NCBI GenBank assembly: GCA_028095005.1
Contig: CM051460.1
Coordinates: forward strand, 81,237,676-81,301,675
DNA length: 64,000 bases
Source of the DNA: Rhynchospora pubera
Lineage: Eukaryota; Streptophyta; Magnoliopsida; Poales; Cyperaceae
Direction of reading: 5' to 3'
Below are positions 13,019-25,259 of the stretch, piece after piece (positions within the stretch are counted from its first letter, which is position 1; each line of letters starts with the position of its first letter). Under the pieces are notes generated by a model. That model searched no databases. It was given only the letters and a program-made list of their open reading frames with translations, and was not told where the DNA came from. Made by a program: the position numbers and the translations under genes.

Positions 13019-13147
13019 TGCTTGCCTGAGAGCGCACACTCACAAGTGTCGATGAGTTCTGTAATACTCTAAAAGTGACTAAAATAAAACTATATCACAG
13101 AGCATGGCCTTATGCATGGGGGGTGCTTGCCAGAGAGCGCACACTCA
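13019..13147. repeat. Direct repeat of a 24-bp word
   Basis: TGCTTGCCTGAGAGCG at 13019 recurs as TGCTTGCCAGAGAGCG at 13124. Both copies continue with CACACTCA and start 105 bp apart. Confidence 0.7.
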
Positions 13148-13548
13148 TGTCTTTGGTCATGTTCCAATATATGTTTAGTTGCCTTAACTGTCATATGCAA
13201 ACTAAATAACATAAGTAGCTGAACTTAGTAAAAATATAATAGAATGAATGTCCAAGGTATGTTTGCAAAAGAACCTGTATTCATTGATAGAGAAAAGTTA
13301 TAATATGTAGAAAGTTGAGTCATATATGCAGGAGTCCCTTATTTCATGAAATTTGTGTCCTTATGTCAGTATCTCCCAGTAATATATATAGTGAGTAGTC
13401 CCTTTTGTCATCTCTCTGTAAGAATAAGTTTGAAATTGGGGTTCATTCCCTTAGAACAAGAGGTTTTTGTCTTACTTAGTAAATAGGAAATACTGTAAGT
13501 TCTTGATAAAAAGAGTTGCATCCTTAGGAAAAGTTTTAGGGTCATATG

Positions 13549-15307
13549 TGTTAGAGATATGTCCTAGAAGCCAATCATATTTGGCTACTTCTATGGTTTT
13601 ATGTTATGGATGATTTTATATCATTTGTTCCTTGATTTATGTGTTGACAGTTCATTCAGGTTGAGGATCTGAATTATAGATCACTGTGATTCATTTAGTA
13701 GTAAATGACAACAATAAATCTAAAGCGTCCATAATCTTGATAATTAACAAGGAACATTAATTATCAATAAGATTAGTATGCAAGTTAAGTGTTGATTAAG
13801 TTCTATAAATCAAAGGTTAAGAGTAACCAACTTAATTGCATATGTTTATGTTAATTGAACATAGTACAGGACATGACCCAACGAAATAAATATATGGATT
13901 GTGTTTTGGTGTCATTATTTATTTCGTTATGATTTTGATTCTAAGTTTGAGATATTTATCTTTTCCACATGAGGATAGGTTCAATAAATATCGTCTACCG
14001 CTGATTCCCGATAAGGGCTGCTATACGGACGTTATTTATGTTCTCTTGAATTGTGCGGGGAAAAGTTAAATAGTCAAGAAAACCGTATGTCCCTCATTAA
14101 TTCACTTAGTGAGTGACGATATCTGTTTGGGCCCCTTGATGGAGATAGATTGTTTGCTAGCAACTGATACAATTATCTCTAGATCAAGAAACGTATAATC
14201 TGCAAGAATGACACATTCCTATCTTGGATTATACGATGATATCGTGAGGCATAGGAATCAAAATAGAGATATATTATTATTCTCTTATGCAGGATTGAAA
14301 TATTGTAGCTGTACACTATTTATGCGAATTGGGAATCATAACGTGTTGCTAGATACCGCTTATGATTATTGGAATTAAATAGCGATTTAACTCCATGTCC
14401 AACGTAGCATAAATCCTCAAAGGGTCACACAGAATTGGTGTTTTAACCATGCTTGCATTATTTATTTATTTGCAATAATTGGTATTGCAAAATATGATGA
14501 GTTGATTAATTAATTAAATAGCGTTGTAGACCGTTATAATTAATTAAATCAAAGGGATCATATAGAAATAAATTAATGCATTATCTAATCCCTAAATAAT
14601 TATTATTAAGTTAATAATTATTTATTTTAACACATGTGCATTCTATAGGGCTTTAATTAAATAATTAATTAAAGGCCCAATAGGGATCCAAATTGAGAGC
14701 AACAAGAGAGGCCATTTAATGAATGATTAAGTGGACCCATGAGGCAATGCAATTGGCCCATAAAGGCCCTTATTGTGGCCGGCCAAACAAGGTGGTAGGT
14801 GGGGTGGCAATTTGGTAAATAGTTAGTGTGAGGTAGGTAGGGTTTGCACTCTATATAAGGATGTGGATGGTTGCAAATCCCCCTCTCTCTCTCTCCCACT
14901 AACCTAGCCGCCCCTCCCTTGGTGTGCGCCTCCCTCTCTCCCATCTCTCCCTATTGCTCATGTGTTGAGCCCTCCATTCTTCCACAAATAACTTGTTGAT
15001 TTGCTAGAAGAATTGAGAAAGCTAGGGATTAGGCATCTCCTCCAAGTTACTAGCATAACTTGTAGAGGATTTGGTTAATACCAAGTGGACTCGAGGCGAT
15101 TCGACAAGGAGGCGCGAGCTAGACGTGAGCACAACCACCTACAACCTAGCCGGTTCGAGCCTCTTGATTACTAGTTCAAGAGAGGTATACCTTGAACCTT
15201 TCTCTCTTGTGTGAATGGCTTAGTGCAAGATCCGTGTTTGTGCATGATTGTTTATGGATAATTAGTAGTATTTAATCATAAAATGAAAATTATGCACTCA
15301 ACTAACA
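13549..15307 (+). repeat. 5' LTR of the copia element
   Basis: 1759 bp, starting TGTTAGAGATATG and ending ACTCAACTAACA. It has the same length as the 3' LTR. Substitutions seen against the 3' copy: G/T in ATCATTTGTTCC and G/A in TTATAGATCACT. It contains a TATA-like CTATATAAGG near 14851 followed by a CT-rich stretch, the expected promoter and transcript start. The 91-aa minus-strand ORF inside occurs in both LTRs and is not a gene. Confidence 0.95.
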
Positions 15308-15308
15308 G

Positions 15309-15320
15309 TGGTATCAGAGC
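15309..15320 (+). other. Primer-binding site (initiator tRNA-Met)
   Basis: TGGTATCAGAGC, one base after the 5' LTR end. This is the standard complement of the 3' end of plant initiator tRNA-Met used by copia elements. Confidence 0.9.
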
Positions 15321-17380
15321 ACATGGTCGTACTTAAGCTATTTTGACACTTAATTAAGAGAAATTGGCTAATTAACGGATTAGTAGAGATGATGCGTTTG
15401 TTTGCTGTCTGGAAATGGTATTTTCTGTGTTGTTTCGCGTTTTTCGCTTTGATAAGTTCTCTGGAAGTTTTTTCCATCTACATGAAAGTTGTAGATCTGT
15501 GGATTGTGATTCTTTTGGCGTTCGATTCACATTTTTCTGAATTAGTATAGATTTACTGTGAATAAAATGGCGACAGTGCGCAGAACCAGTTTCTGCTTGC
15601 ACTGTCCTGTTTGAATGGCTTGAAAGATTTATATTTTGAATATAAGTACCAGTGTTCTATGGCTAGATTTAAAGAGGACTTGAAGCTCTTTCTGAGCATG
15701 TAAAATTTGTTGCATGGCTCAGATCAATTTGTGGGTTTTCAAGTATGAAAAGAAAGAACTTGTCAGATCCAGTTTGTTGAGCAAATCGATTGTTCTAATA
15801 AACTGAACCAACTGAGAACTCCTTTAAAAATTCTGTTTAAATGGAGTTGTTCTATTTTGAGTTAGGATTCCAGGAAAATTAATTTCATAATTTTTCGTGG
15901 AGATTTGGACCTTCAACTAGGCTAGAACTTTTCGATCGACAGTCTGTTCCAGTACAGAATTTGTTGGTTGTTTAGTTAGTAACTCGAACTTTTTGAACTA
16001 AACTTGGTGGTTTTCTTTTCATGAATAGTTAGGCTATAGAATAAACTAGTTTTTCTATGTATATTGTATATATAAAAACTAATTAGAAGGTGGTCTAACA
16101 GACCAAATGGTTGAGAGGATAATCTGAAAATCTCATAACGGTGTTTCGTGCACTTGTAAGAGATTTGTCATTTTTGATTCTCCCAGATGGTGTAAGATCT
16201 CTTCTTGAAATTTTTACTGGTAATCACAACTATGATAAGGAGCTTAAGTAATTTATTTGAGAATTTTTGGAGACCTAAAACCTTTGCTTTTATTGGATTC
16301 CATTAGTTACGTTTTTAATAAATTACTGTTTTTCTAAATATTCAAACTAGTTGAAATTAATTAGAAAACTCCTTGTTTGATCTCCTTTCTGTTATGGGAT
16401 GTTGAAAGAACTTTCTAAATGAATTTAAACAAGTTTTGTTGTTTAAAATTGAGGATTTGTACACGGAATTTACTTATGGCAAACGATACGCAAAGATGCT
16501 TGAAAATCGTTAATTGGAAACAAAGTTCTTGTATGTGCTAACTTTGTTTTGTAGGTGGATAGTGGGTTTAGTATGGCTCAAGACTCAATGCCTTGTGGTT
16601 GTAATGAATGCATGTGTGAATGTTTGTAATGCGGCCTTTGGTGCCATTAATTAATTAATTTGTTGATTAATTTTTTATGTAACTTGTGAGGCTTGCATGC
16701 CCCTAAGGTTAGGATGGGAATAGGATGCTTTCACATGTATTTTGCACCTTTATTTTATATAGGATTTAGATCCTTATAGAATTTAGTGGGAGGGCAAGAA
16801 ATAGATTAGTTTTGCTCCATGGACGATGTGGCGAAACTAATGCAAGCGGGAGCCATACAAACCCACAACTATGAGATGCTTATATGATTATTTTGTTAGG
16901 TTAGGTATGGGTGTATGCTTACACGACCACCAAACAAAGTGTCATATGAATTGTTTGTCCCAAACTAAAACGAATAAGTTAAATCGCCCTCCTTCTCTCT
17001 ATCCCCTTCACGCCGATTGTCACTCATGGCGCGGTCCGCCCAAGCGGACGTCATGATTGCCAATTCGGTAGTCGGGGTGCAAATAGATAAGATTTGCAAG
17101 GAGCAAATAGTGAGAAGTGACTTTTCGATGGACCCAACTAGAGTTTGGACATCGGGGCGAAGTTCGCTCATGCGAACCAAGAGTCATGGTAAGATGATTG
17201 GTTGGAGAACCTACCTTATCTAATCATTTTGGATGACGTGCCATAGCAGGTCCATTTTGATGAAAATAGGGGTCTTGGAAATCACTATACTTAGGGACTT
17301 TAAAAGTGTAGTGAAAGTTTTACTTTTGTTAAAACTAAAAACATAAAACTAATTGACCTTTAATTCGATAATTGTTGTAG
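15321..17380 (+). other. Long untranslated leader of the copia element
   Basis: About 2.06 kb between the primer-binding site and the gag start, with no long ORF in any frame. Such a length is unusual for copia elements, whose gag normally starts within a few hundred bases. It might hold packaging or translation signals or a decayed extra segment. Confidence 0.6.
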
Positions 17381-20300
17381 ATGTCTTCCTCCTCTTTAAC
17401 GCTTCGTTCTCTTCTTGAGAAAGAGAAACTCGCCTTTAACGGTGCTAATTTCTTGGATTGGCACCGCAACCTAAGGCTTGCCTTTAGGTTTGAAAAAAGG
17501 GAGTACCTCCTCTCCACTCCGATTCCCTCTGCTCCTAAGGACACCGATCCAAAGGATAAGCAAGAGGAATATGAGAAGCACGTCAATGACGACATGGAGA
17601 TGTCGGTCTTGATGGTTGCGGTCATGGAATCGGAACTCCAAAAGGAGTTCATCGATAGTGGATATGGAGTGTTTGAGATGATCACTCGTCTCAAGAACAT
17701 GTTCCAAACCAAGGCCCGCACCGAAAGGGCCCGTCTCATCAAGGCCGTCGCCAACACTCGCTTGGCGGAGGGTCATGAAGTCGGGCCACACGTCATGAAG
17801 ATGGCGGGGTTGTTTCGGCAGCTCGAAAAGCTTGATACGCCCTTTCCTACGGGTGCGATTCAAGATTTCATTCTCAACTCCCTCCCTCCAAGCTTCACCG
17901 GTTTTGTTGTGAACTACCGGATGAATGGCATGGACAAGAGCATGGATGATCTCCAAAACATGCTCGTTGAGACGGAGGATAGTCTCAAGAAGGAGAAGGG
18001 CCCCAAGGATGTTCTTGCCGTGAGTGACAAGAGCAAAAAGATCAAGAAGCGAGGCCGTAAAGCCAAGAAGGGCAAAGGCCCGGTGACGCCCCAAGGTTCG
18101 GCCAAGGGTGCTCCCATGGGTTCCAAGAAGAAGAAGAACCCGGCCACTCCCGAGACCGTTTGCTACTACTGTAGCAACAAGGGTCATTGGAGGAGAAACT
18201 GCCCCAAGTACCTTGCCGACAAGAAGGCGGGAACCGTCCAACCTTCTTCTTCAGGTATATTTGTCATCGAAACCCTTCTCGCTACCTCTAACACCGATTG
18301 GGTATTCGATACCGGTTCGTGTGCTCACATTTGTCGAAATGTGCAGGTCCTAAAGAATAGGAGGCGGCTCGAGAAAGGTGAAGTTCAACTCCGCGTCGGG
18401 AATGGCACGTGCATCTCCGCTATGGCCATTGGGAGCGTGGATTTAACTTTACCTTCCGGTTTTGTGTTGGAACTAAAGGATGTATTTTTAGTTCCCTCTA
18501 TCACTCGAAACATTATCTCTATCTCTTGTTTGGACATGGATGGTTTTGATGTTGTAATAAAGAACAAGTTGTTGACCTTGTTTCGAAATGAAGTTCGTTT
18601 TTGTGATGCGCATTTATTGAATGGTCTTTATTTGCTTGATTCTAGCGGACTTATCTTGAGTGTTGAGAATGACAATAGGAAACGTAAGATTTCACATGAG
18701 AATGCAACTTTGATGTGGCATTGCCGCTTAGGTCATATCAATGAGAAACGCATCAAGAGATTACAAACCGTTGGTCTCTTGGATCAATTCGCTTTCGAGC
18801 CAATTGACACATGCGAATCTTGTTTGATGGGAAAGATGACCAAAGCGCCTTTTCCTAACAAGGGGACAAGGGCAAATGACTTGTTAGACCTTGTACATAC
18901 CGATGTATGTGGGCCTATGAGCATTTGTGCGCGTGGTGGTTATTCATACTTCATCACATTCACCGATGACCATAGTAGATACGGGTATATCTACTTGATG
19001 CGTCACAAATCCGAATCCTTTGACAAGTTCAAAGAATTTAAGAATGAAGTTGAGAACCAACTTGGTCGAAAGATCAAGGTCTTACGATCCGATCGAGGTG
19101 GTGAGTACTTGAGCCATGAGTTTGGCAACTATCTAAAGGAGTGTGGAATCGTTCCACAACTCACTCCACCCGGAACACCACAATGGAATGGTGTGTCCGA
19201 AAGGAGGAATCGAACTTTGCTTGACATGGTTCGATCAATGATGAGCCAAGCCGATTTGCCTATGTCCTTTTGGGGATACGCCCTTGAAACCGCAACTTTT
19301 ACATTAAACCGTGTTTCATCAAAGTCCGTTGAGAAGACGCCCTATGAGCTTTGGTTTAAGAAGAAACCAAGCATGTCGTTTCTCAAGATTTGGGGTTGTG
19401 AAGCTTATGTGAAAAGGCTAGTGAGCGATAAGCTTGGACCCAAATCGGACAAATGTCATTTCGTAGGATACCCTAAGGAAACGAAGGGTTACTACTTCTA
19501 TAACCGCAACGAGAACAAGATAGTTGTTGCTCGTTATGGTGTGTTCTTGGAGAAGGAGTTTCTCTCAAGAAGAAGTAGTGGGAGCAACGTGGTGATTGAA
19601 GAAATTCAAGAACCGCAACAACAAAGCATGCCTCAAGTAGGCAATGTGGTTGTTCCCAATGTGGTGCCAAATGAGGTTGCACAAAATGTGGATGCACCAA
19701 ATGAGGTTGTAGCCGAACCCATTCCACAAGTTGTTGTGGAAGAAGAGGTTCACGAACAAGCTCCCTCAAATGAAAACTCAAACATATCGCGAGTCGATGA
19801 TGTTGAGGAAGCACCTTCACTTGAAGTTCAAGAACAAAGTCCACAAACCGTTGTGGAACAAGTTCAAGAACCTCAAACTTCTACCCTACGAAGATCGGCA
19901 AGGCCAAGTCGTCCACCTATAAGATATTTAGGTTTGCACGACGTTCTCGTTATGGAGAACGATGAGCCTTTGACCGTTGATGACATGAGAAAGAAACCCG
20001 ACTCCAAGGAATGGCTAAAAGCCATGGAATCCGAAATGCAATCCATGTATGACAACAAGGTATGGACCTTGGTTGACCTTCCCAACGGAGTAAAACTCGT
20101 TGAGAACAAGTGGATCTTTAAGAGAAAGGTCGACATGGATGGCAACTTGACCATTTACAAAGCACGACTTGTAGCGAAAGGTTACAAGCAAATTCATGGT
20201 ATTGACTATGAAGAAACCTTCTCGCCCGTCGTCATGTTCAAGTCAATTCGGATCATGTTAGCAATTGCCGCATTCTATGATTATGAGATTTGGCAAATGG

Positions 20301-21064
20301 ATGTCAAAACCGCCTTCCTAAATGGAAATTTGGAAGAGGATGTGTATATGACACAACCCGAGTGTTTTGTGGATCCAAAGAATGCTAACAAAGTATGCAA
20401 GCTTCAACGATCCATTTATGGATTGAAGCAAGCATCACGGAGTTGGAACAAGCGCTTTGATGAGGAAGTCAAGAAATTGAACTTCTCTCAAAGTGAAAAG
20501 GAACCTTGTGTCTACAAGAGGTTTAGTGGGAGCGTGGTTGTGTTTCTTGTTCTATATGTTGACGATATACTCTTGATCGGGAATGATATTCCCGAATTGA
20601 ATGCAGTCAAGGATTCATTGAAGAAAGTGTTCTCAATGAAAGACTTGGGCGAGGCCGCCTACATCCTAGGAATCAAGATCTATAGAGATAGATCAAAGAG
20701 GATGTTAGGTTTGAGCCAAGATGCATACATTGACAAGGTGTTGCAAAAACACAACATGGCGAATTCCAAGAAGGGATTCTTGCCTATGTCACATGGCATT
20801 TACTTGAGCAAGACTCAAGGTCCGACAACGGAGACAGATCGGGAGTACATGAAGCGATTCAAGTATCCATCTGTAGTCGGATCGATTATGTATGCCATGC
20901 TATGCACTCGCCCCGATGTGGCACATCCGATTAGCGTGACTAGTCGATACCAAGCCAACCCGGGCATGGCACATTGGACCGCAGTCAAGAATATCCTCAA
21001 GTATCTCTCAAGAGAACCAAGGAGAGCATTCTCGTTTACGGTGGAGACCAAGAGCTCGTTGTAA
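17381..21064 (+). CDS. copia gag-pol polyprotein, open through RT
   Basis: 1227-residue frame starting with ATG. Domains in order: gag (about 1-250) with a Lys-rich linker; zinc knuckle CYYCSNKGHWRRNC at 261-274; aspartic protease with D310-T-G; GAG-pre-integrase HHCC region from about 447 (HCRLGH, CESCLMGK); integrase catalytic D508, D571, E607, with the canonical 35 residues between the last two; reverse transcriptase with KARLVAKGY, QMDVKTAFLNG and YVDD at 1059-1062. The frame stops at 21064, just where RNase H should begin, because of a frameshift near 21005-21012 in a CT-rich word. RT motifs suggest a Tork/TAR-like clade, which I could not confirm. Up to the shift all active-site motifs are intact. 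Confidence 0.93.
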   Translation: MSSSSLTLRSLLEKEKLAFNGANFLDWHRNLRLAFRFEKREYLLSTPIPSAPKDTDPKDKQEEYEKHVNDDMEMSVLMVAVMESELQKEFIDSGYGVFEMITRLKNMFQTKARTERARLIKAVANTRLAEGHEVGPHVMKMAGLFRQLEKLDTPFPTGAIQDFILNSLPPSFTGFVVNYRMNGMDKSMDDLQNMLVETEDSLKKEKGPKDVLAVSDKSKKIKKRGRKAKKGKGPVTPQGSAKGAPMGSKKKKNPATPETVCYYCSNKGHWRRNCPKYLADKKAGTVQPSSSGIFVIETLLATSNTDWVFDTGSCAHICRNVQVLKNRRRLEKGEVQLRVGNGTCISAMAIGSVDLTLPSGFVLELKDVFLVPSITRNIISISCLDMDGFDVVIKNKLLTLFRNEVRFCDAHLLNGLYLLDSSGLILSVENDNRKRKISHENATLMWHCRLGHINEKRIKRLQTVGLLDQFAFEPIDTCESCLMGKMTKAPFPNKGTRANDLLDLVHTDVCGPMSICARGGYSYFITFTDDHSRYGYIYLMRHKSESFDKFKEFKNEVENQLGRKIKVLRSDRGGEYLSHEFGNYLKECGIVPQLTPPGTPQWNGVSERRNRTLLDMVRSMMSQADLPMSFWGYALETATFTLNRVSSKSVEKTPYELWFKKKPSMSFLKIWGCEAYVKRLVSDKLGPKSDKCHFVGYPKETKGYYFYNRNENKIVVARYGVFLEKEFLSRRSSGSNVVIEEIQEPQQQSMPQVGNVVVPNVVPNEVAQNVDAPNEVVAEPIPQVVVEEEVHEQAPSNENSNISRVDDVEEAPSLEVQEQSPQTVVEQVQEPQTSTLRRSARPSRPPIRYLGLHDVLVMENDEPLTVDDMRKKPDSKEWLKAMESEMQSMYDNKVWTLVDLPNGVKLVENKWIFKRKVDMDGNLTIYKARLVAKGYKQIHGIDYEETFSPVVMFKSIRIMLAIAAFYDYEIWQMDVKTAFLNGNLEEDVYMTQPECFVDPKNANKVCKLQRSIYGLKQASRSWNKRFDEEVKKLNFSQSEKEPCVYKRFSGSVVVFLVLYVDDILLIGNDIPELNAVKDSLKKVFSMKDLGEAAYILGIKIYRDRSKRMLGLSQDAYIDKVLQKHNMANSKKGFLPMSHGIYLSKTQGPTTETDREYMKRFKYPSVVGSIMYAMLCTRPDVAHPISVTSRYQANPGMAHWTAVKNILKYLSREPRRAFSFTVETKSSL

Positions 21065-21545
21065 CTGGTTACACCGATGCTAGTTTCCAAACCGATCGAG
21101 ATGACTCCAAATCACAGTCCGGCTTTGTATTTCTGCTTAATGGTGGTGCCGTAAGTTGGAAGAGTTCCAAGCAAGATACTACGGCCGATTCCGTCACCGA
21201 AGCGGAATATTTGGCGGCTGGTGAAGCAGCAAAAAGGCCGTATGGATCAAGGAGTTCTTGACCGAGCTAGAGGTGGTTCCAAGCATCTCGGGTCCAGTGG
21301 ATATCTACTGCGACAATACGGGAGCCATAGCTCAGTCCAAGGAGCCTAGGTCTCACCAGAAGACTAGGCACATTCTACGACGATTCCATCTCATCCGTCA
21401 GTTGGTAAATGACGGATGGGTCAAGGTCAAGAAGGTGGACGGTGCCGCGAACACAGCGGACCCTCTGACAAAGCCTTTGTCTCGAGCCGCGCATGAGTTG
21501 CATGTTGCATCCATGGGGATTAGGCGTATGCCTGATTGGCTTTGA
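21009..21545 (+). pseudogene. copia RNase H and C-terminal tail, out of frame with gag-pol
   Basis: The RNase H sequence is recognisable (TGYTDASFQTD, DSVTEAEYLAAGEAAK, then IYCDNTGAIAQ and KTRHILRRFHLIR) but lies in two different frames. The first shift relative to gag-pol, near 21005-21012, fits a gain of two bases in a CT run. The second, near 21230-21237 in an A-run, fits a loss of one base. The tail ends at 21545. Since catalytic acidic residues are split across frames, this copy would lack a continuous RNase H. Confidence 0.85.
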
Positions 21546-21646
21546 GTTGTATCTTTTATTTAGGCGTTAGTATGAGACATGTATATTTGGATATTACATT
21601 GAGTACTATACACTGGCTAGAAGTCACTATTGATTGACTCTAGGCC

Positions 21647-21657
21647 AAGTGGGAGAT
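21647..21657 (+). other. Polypurine tract
   Basis: AAGTGGGAGAT directly before the 3' LTR, the expected plus-strand primer site. Confidence 0.85.
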
Positions 21658-23416
21658 TGTTAGAGATATGTCCTAGAAGCCAATCATATTTGGCTACTTC
21701 TATGGTTTTATGTTATGGATGATTTTATATCATTTTTTCCTTGATTTATGTGTTGACAGTTCATTCAGGTTGAGGATCTGAATTATAAATCACTGTGATT
21801 CATTTAGTAGTAAATGACAACAATAAATCTAAAGCGTCCATAATCTTGATAATTAACAAGGAACATTAATTATCAATAAGATTAGTATGCAAGTTAAGTG
21901 TTGATTAAGTTCTATAAATCAAAGGTTAAGAGTAACCAACTTAATTGCATATGTTTATGTTAATTGAACATAGTACAGGACATGACCCAACGAAATAAAT
22001 ATATGGATTGTGTTTTGGTGTCATTATTTATTTCGTTATGATTTTGATTCTAAGTTTGAGATATTTATCTTTTCCACATGAGGATAGGTTCAATAAATAT
22101 CGTCTACCGCTGATTCCCGATAAGGGCTGCTATACGGACGTTATTTATGTTCTCTTGAATTGTGCGGGGAAAAGTTAAATAGTCAAGAAAACCGTATGTC
22201 CCTCATTAATTCACTTAGTGAGTGACGATATCTGTTTGGGCCCCTTGATGGAGATAGATTGTTTGCTAGCAACTGATACAATTATCTCTAGATCAAGAAA
22301 CGTATAATCTGCAAGAATGACACATTCCTATCTTGGATTATACGATGATATCGTGAGGCATAGGAATCAAAATAGAGATATATTATTATTCTCTTATGCA
22401 GGATTGAAATATTGTAGCTGTACACTATTTATGCGAATTGGGAATCATAACGTGTTGCTAGATACCGCTTATGATTATTGGAATTAAATAGCGATTTAAC
22501 TCCATGTCCAACGTAGCATAAATCCTCAAAGGGTCACACAGAATTGGTGTTTTAACCATGCTTGCATTATTTATTTATTTGCAATAATTGGTATTGCAAA
22601 ATATGATGAGTTGATTAATTAATTAAATAGCGTTGTAGACCGTTATAATTAATTAAATCAAAGGGATCATATAGAAATAAATTAATGCATTATCTAATCC
22701 CTAAATAATTATTATTAAGTTAATAATTATTTATTTTAACACATGTGCATTCTATAGGGCTTTAATTAAATAATTAATTAAAGGCCCAATAGGGATCCAA
22801 ATTGAGAGCAACAAGAGAGGCCATTTAATGAATGATTAAGTGGACCCATGAGGCAATGCAATTGGCCCATAAAGGCCCTTATTGTGGCCGGCCAAACAAG
22901 GTGGTAGGTGGGGTGGCAATTTGGTAAATAGTTAGTGTGAGGTAGGTAGGGTTTGCACTCTATATAAGGATGTGGATGGTTGCAAATCCCCCTCTCTCTC
23001 TCTCCCACTAACCTAGCCGCCCCTCCCTTGGTGTGCGCCTCCCTCTCTCCCATCTCTCCCTATTGCTCATGTGTTGAGCCCTCCATTCTTCCACAAATAA
23101 CTTGTTGATTTGCTAGAAGAATTGAGAAAGCTAGGGATTAGGCATCTCCTCCAAGTTACTAGCATAACTTGTAGAGGATTTGGTTAATACCAAGTGGACT
23201 CGAGGCGATTCGACAAGGAGGCGCGAGCTAGACGTGAGCACAACCACCTACAACCTAGCCGGTTCGAGCCTCTTGATTACTAGTTCAAGAGAGGTATACC
23301 TTGAACCTTTCTCTCTTGTGTGAATGGCTTAGTGCAAGATCCGTGTTTGTGCATGATTGTTTATGGATAATTAGTAGTATTTAATCATAAAATGAAAATT
23401 ATGCACTCAACTAACA
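21658..23416 (+). repeat. 3' LTR of the copia element
   Basis: 1759 bp, TG...CA, equal in length to the 5' LTR, with only two substitutions seen. It is followed by the target duplication ATATG. Confidence 0.95.
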
Positions 23417-23421
23417 ATATG

Positions 23422-25259
23422 AAAGTCATATAATAATAATGGCATAGTGGGTCTGCATCTAAAACATGGAGAATAAATTGTAGAAATGAAGTCAGTAGGT
23501 GTCAAAGTTTTAGCATGCCCTTAAAATGTGCAAAATTGCATCCCATAAGTCAAAATGTTGATGGTTTCAGTTCAAGTTACATCGTACTAGTAACCGAGCA
23601 AGTTTGTTTGTCATAAAATAATCATCCCTAAAATGTCCAGATATTAGGTTCAGTGGATGTATGAAATTGTGCCTGCACTAACAAAGAAAGAAAAAGGAAA
23701 TTGATTTCAGTATAAGATAGTCACATGAAAGCAAACTATTCCTGAGCATAATTTGGGTTACATGAAGTTATCCTAAGGATGAACTTGACAGTGGCATAAG
23801 AAAAACACTTAAGCTATAAACTTAAAAACATGCCGAGAAATAAAATGATATCAAAGGCTAAAGTGAACAAGTTGGTCCTGTACATGTGCCACTAATGAAT
23901 ATTAGCAAGAACAACATCACCAGTTTAAGTTGCATCTCAATTGTTTGAACAAGTAAATGTTGAGGTCATGGTCTGATTTTCAAGGCTCAAACTGTACACG
24001 TTTAGTAAACAGGATGAATGATAAAGAGGAAGACAAAGAGCTCTGTACTTAGACACAAATTATATTGCTCAATATGGTAAATCAGAGGTGTCAAGGACCA
24101 ACAGATAATTAGTCATGAGCTCACTGTTTGCAAATAAACACTTGTTTAGTTTAAGCCTAGCATGACTCGGCCATTCAAAGAAAATACAGGCCATGTAAAC
24201 ATCAAAATAGTGAAGTTGGGAACGGAAAAGGAAATTGATGAAATGCTTCAATTGCTGAACGGCTCAATGGTATAGCTTGAGGATGGTTAAGCAACAAACA
24301 ACAGAACTGAACAATGTGGAAACTTGCAAAACAAAACGAATTAATGCAGTCTTGTCAGACCAGACTAGACCCGAAATTAAAATCATCAAGTCATTACCAA
24401 ATTGGAAATCGCAACTTCAAATTGACATCACAAACAGCTTCAAGGAACTTCAATGATGCTCAAGCAGCCATCTCTGGCCAGAATCTCCGCCGGGAGCCAC
24501 CAGTTCACCGTTGCCTCAGATTCTTGTCAGACCCGACACAACTCGAGGCGAAACCCCTCCCAAAATGTAAAACGCGACTCAAACGGACAGCGTAGCCAAC
24601 CTCATTGTGCCAGCACGATGCTCCTCGACCTAACTGTAGGCGGAACGACAGCCGGAGTCCGCCACTGGCGCACTACTGGAACCATCCAGTCGGAGGAGGA
24701 ATCGCTGCTCAGAAATAACGGAGGAGGGAGACGAGTTCGAACAGAAAAGAGGGAGATGAACATGGTGCACAGACACGGGTGAAGACCAAATGACTGAACC
24801 AACTCAAATCCAGCGGCCCTTTGATCTTCTGTGACGAAAATCGTATAGCGAGTCTCTGACGAGCAGAATAGCGAACAGCCAGGGGCCAACCAATCAGAAC
24901 CTTTTCCAGAAACAGAAAACTTCAAAAATACATTAAAAATAGCTGGATTATCAGAAAAATTCCCGAAAAATACCAAAACGTCAAGAAAAATATGAAAAAT
25001 ATTTTGATATATCATGTCATGGTCAGACATAAAAATATAAAACACTTTAAATTTAAAGTCTAAAAGAATGTTTAAAATGGTAATAATAAACTCACATGAT
25101 TAAGTCAAGAATTAAATTTCTTAACAAAATCTTTTGAATATTTTATGTTCTTGACAGCAGGTACACTCGGACAAAAAAATTTTCTAGACAACAGGTACAA
25201 TCAAACACTATAGTCTGCAAACAAACAACAAAAATATCACAATAAAGATAAAAAATATA
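23422..25259. other. Mutator-like element interior, right part; no gene recognised
   Basis: Non-coding AT-rich sequence up to about 24.3 kb, then a GC-richer block (24.45-24.80 kb) with short overlapping ORFs on both strands that show no domain I know. It could be a captured gene fragment. Confidence 0.35.

Larger units (their letters stand above)
13549..23416 (+). mobile_element. Ty1/copia LTR retrotransposon, near-complete, recent
   Basis: 9868-bp element flanked by the 5-bp target duplication ATATG (13544-13548 and 23417-23421). It has two 1759-bp LTRs with TG...CA ends, a primer-binding site directly after the 5' LTR, a leader of about 2 kb, a long gag-pol frame at 17381 and a polypurine tract before the 3' LTR. 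Domain order gag, protease, integrase, RT, RNase H defines the copia superfamily. By eye the LTRs differ at only two positions, so insertion was recent. Two frameshifts in RNase H suggest that this copy is not autonomous. Confidence 0.95.

Noticed and set aside
14669..14944. 91-aa minus-strand ORF, present again at 22778-23053.
   Set aside because: Both copies lie in the two LTRs of the copia element and show no domain; they are by-products of LTR identity.
17471..18241. 256-aa minus-strand ORF antisense to gag.
   Set aside because: Shadow of the gag frame with no domain of its own.
24314..25045. Overlapping ORFs of 93, 109 and 147 aa in the Mutator-like element.
   Set aside because: They use mutually exclusive frames in a GC-rich patch, with no recognisable domain or splice structure.
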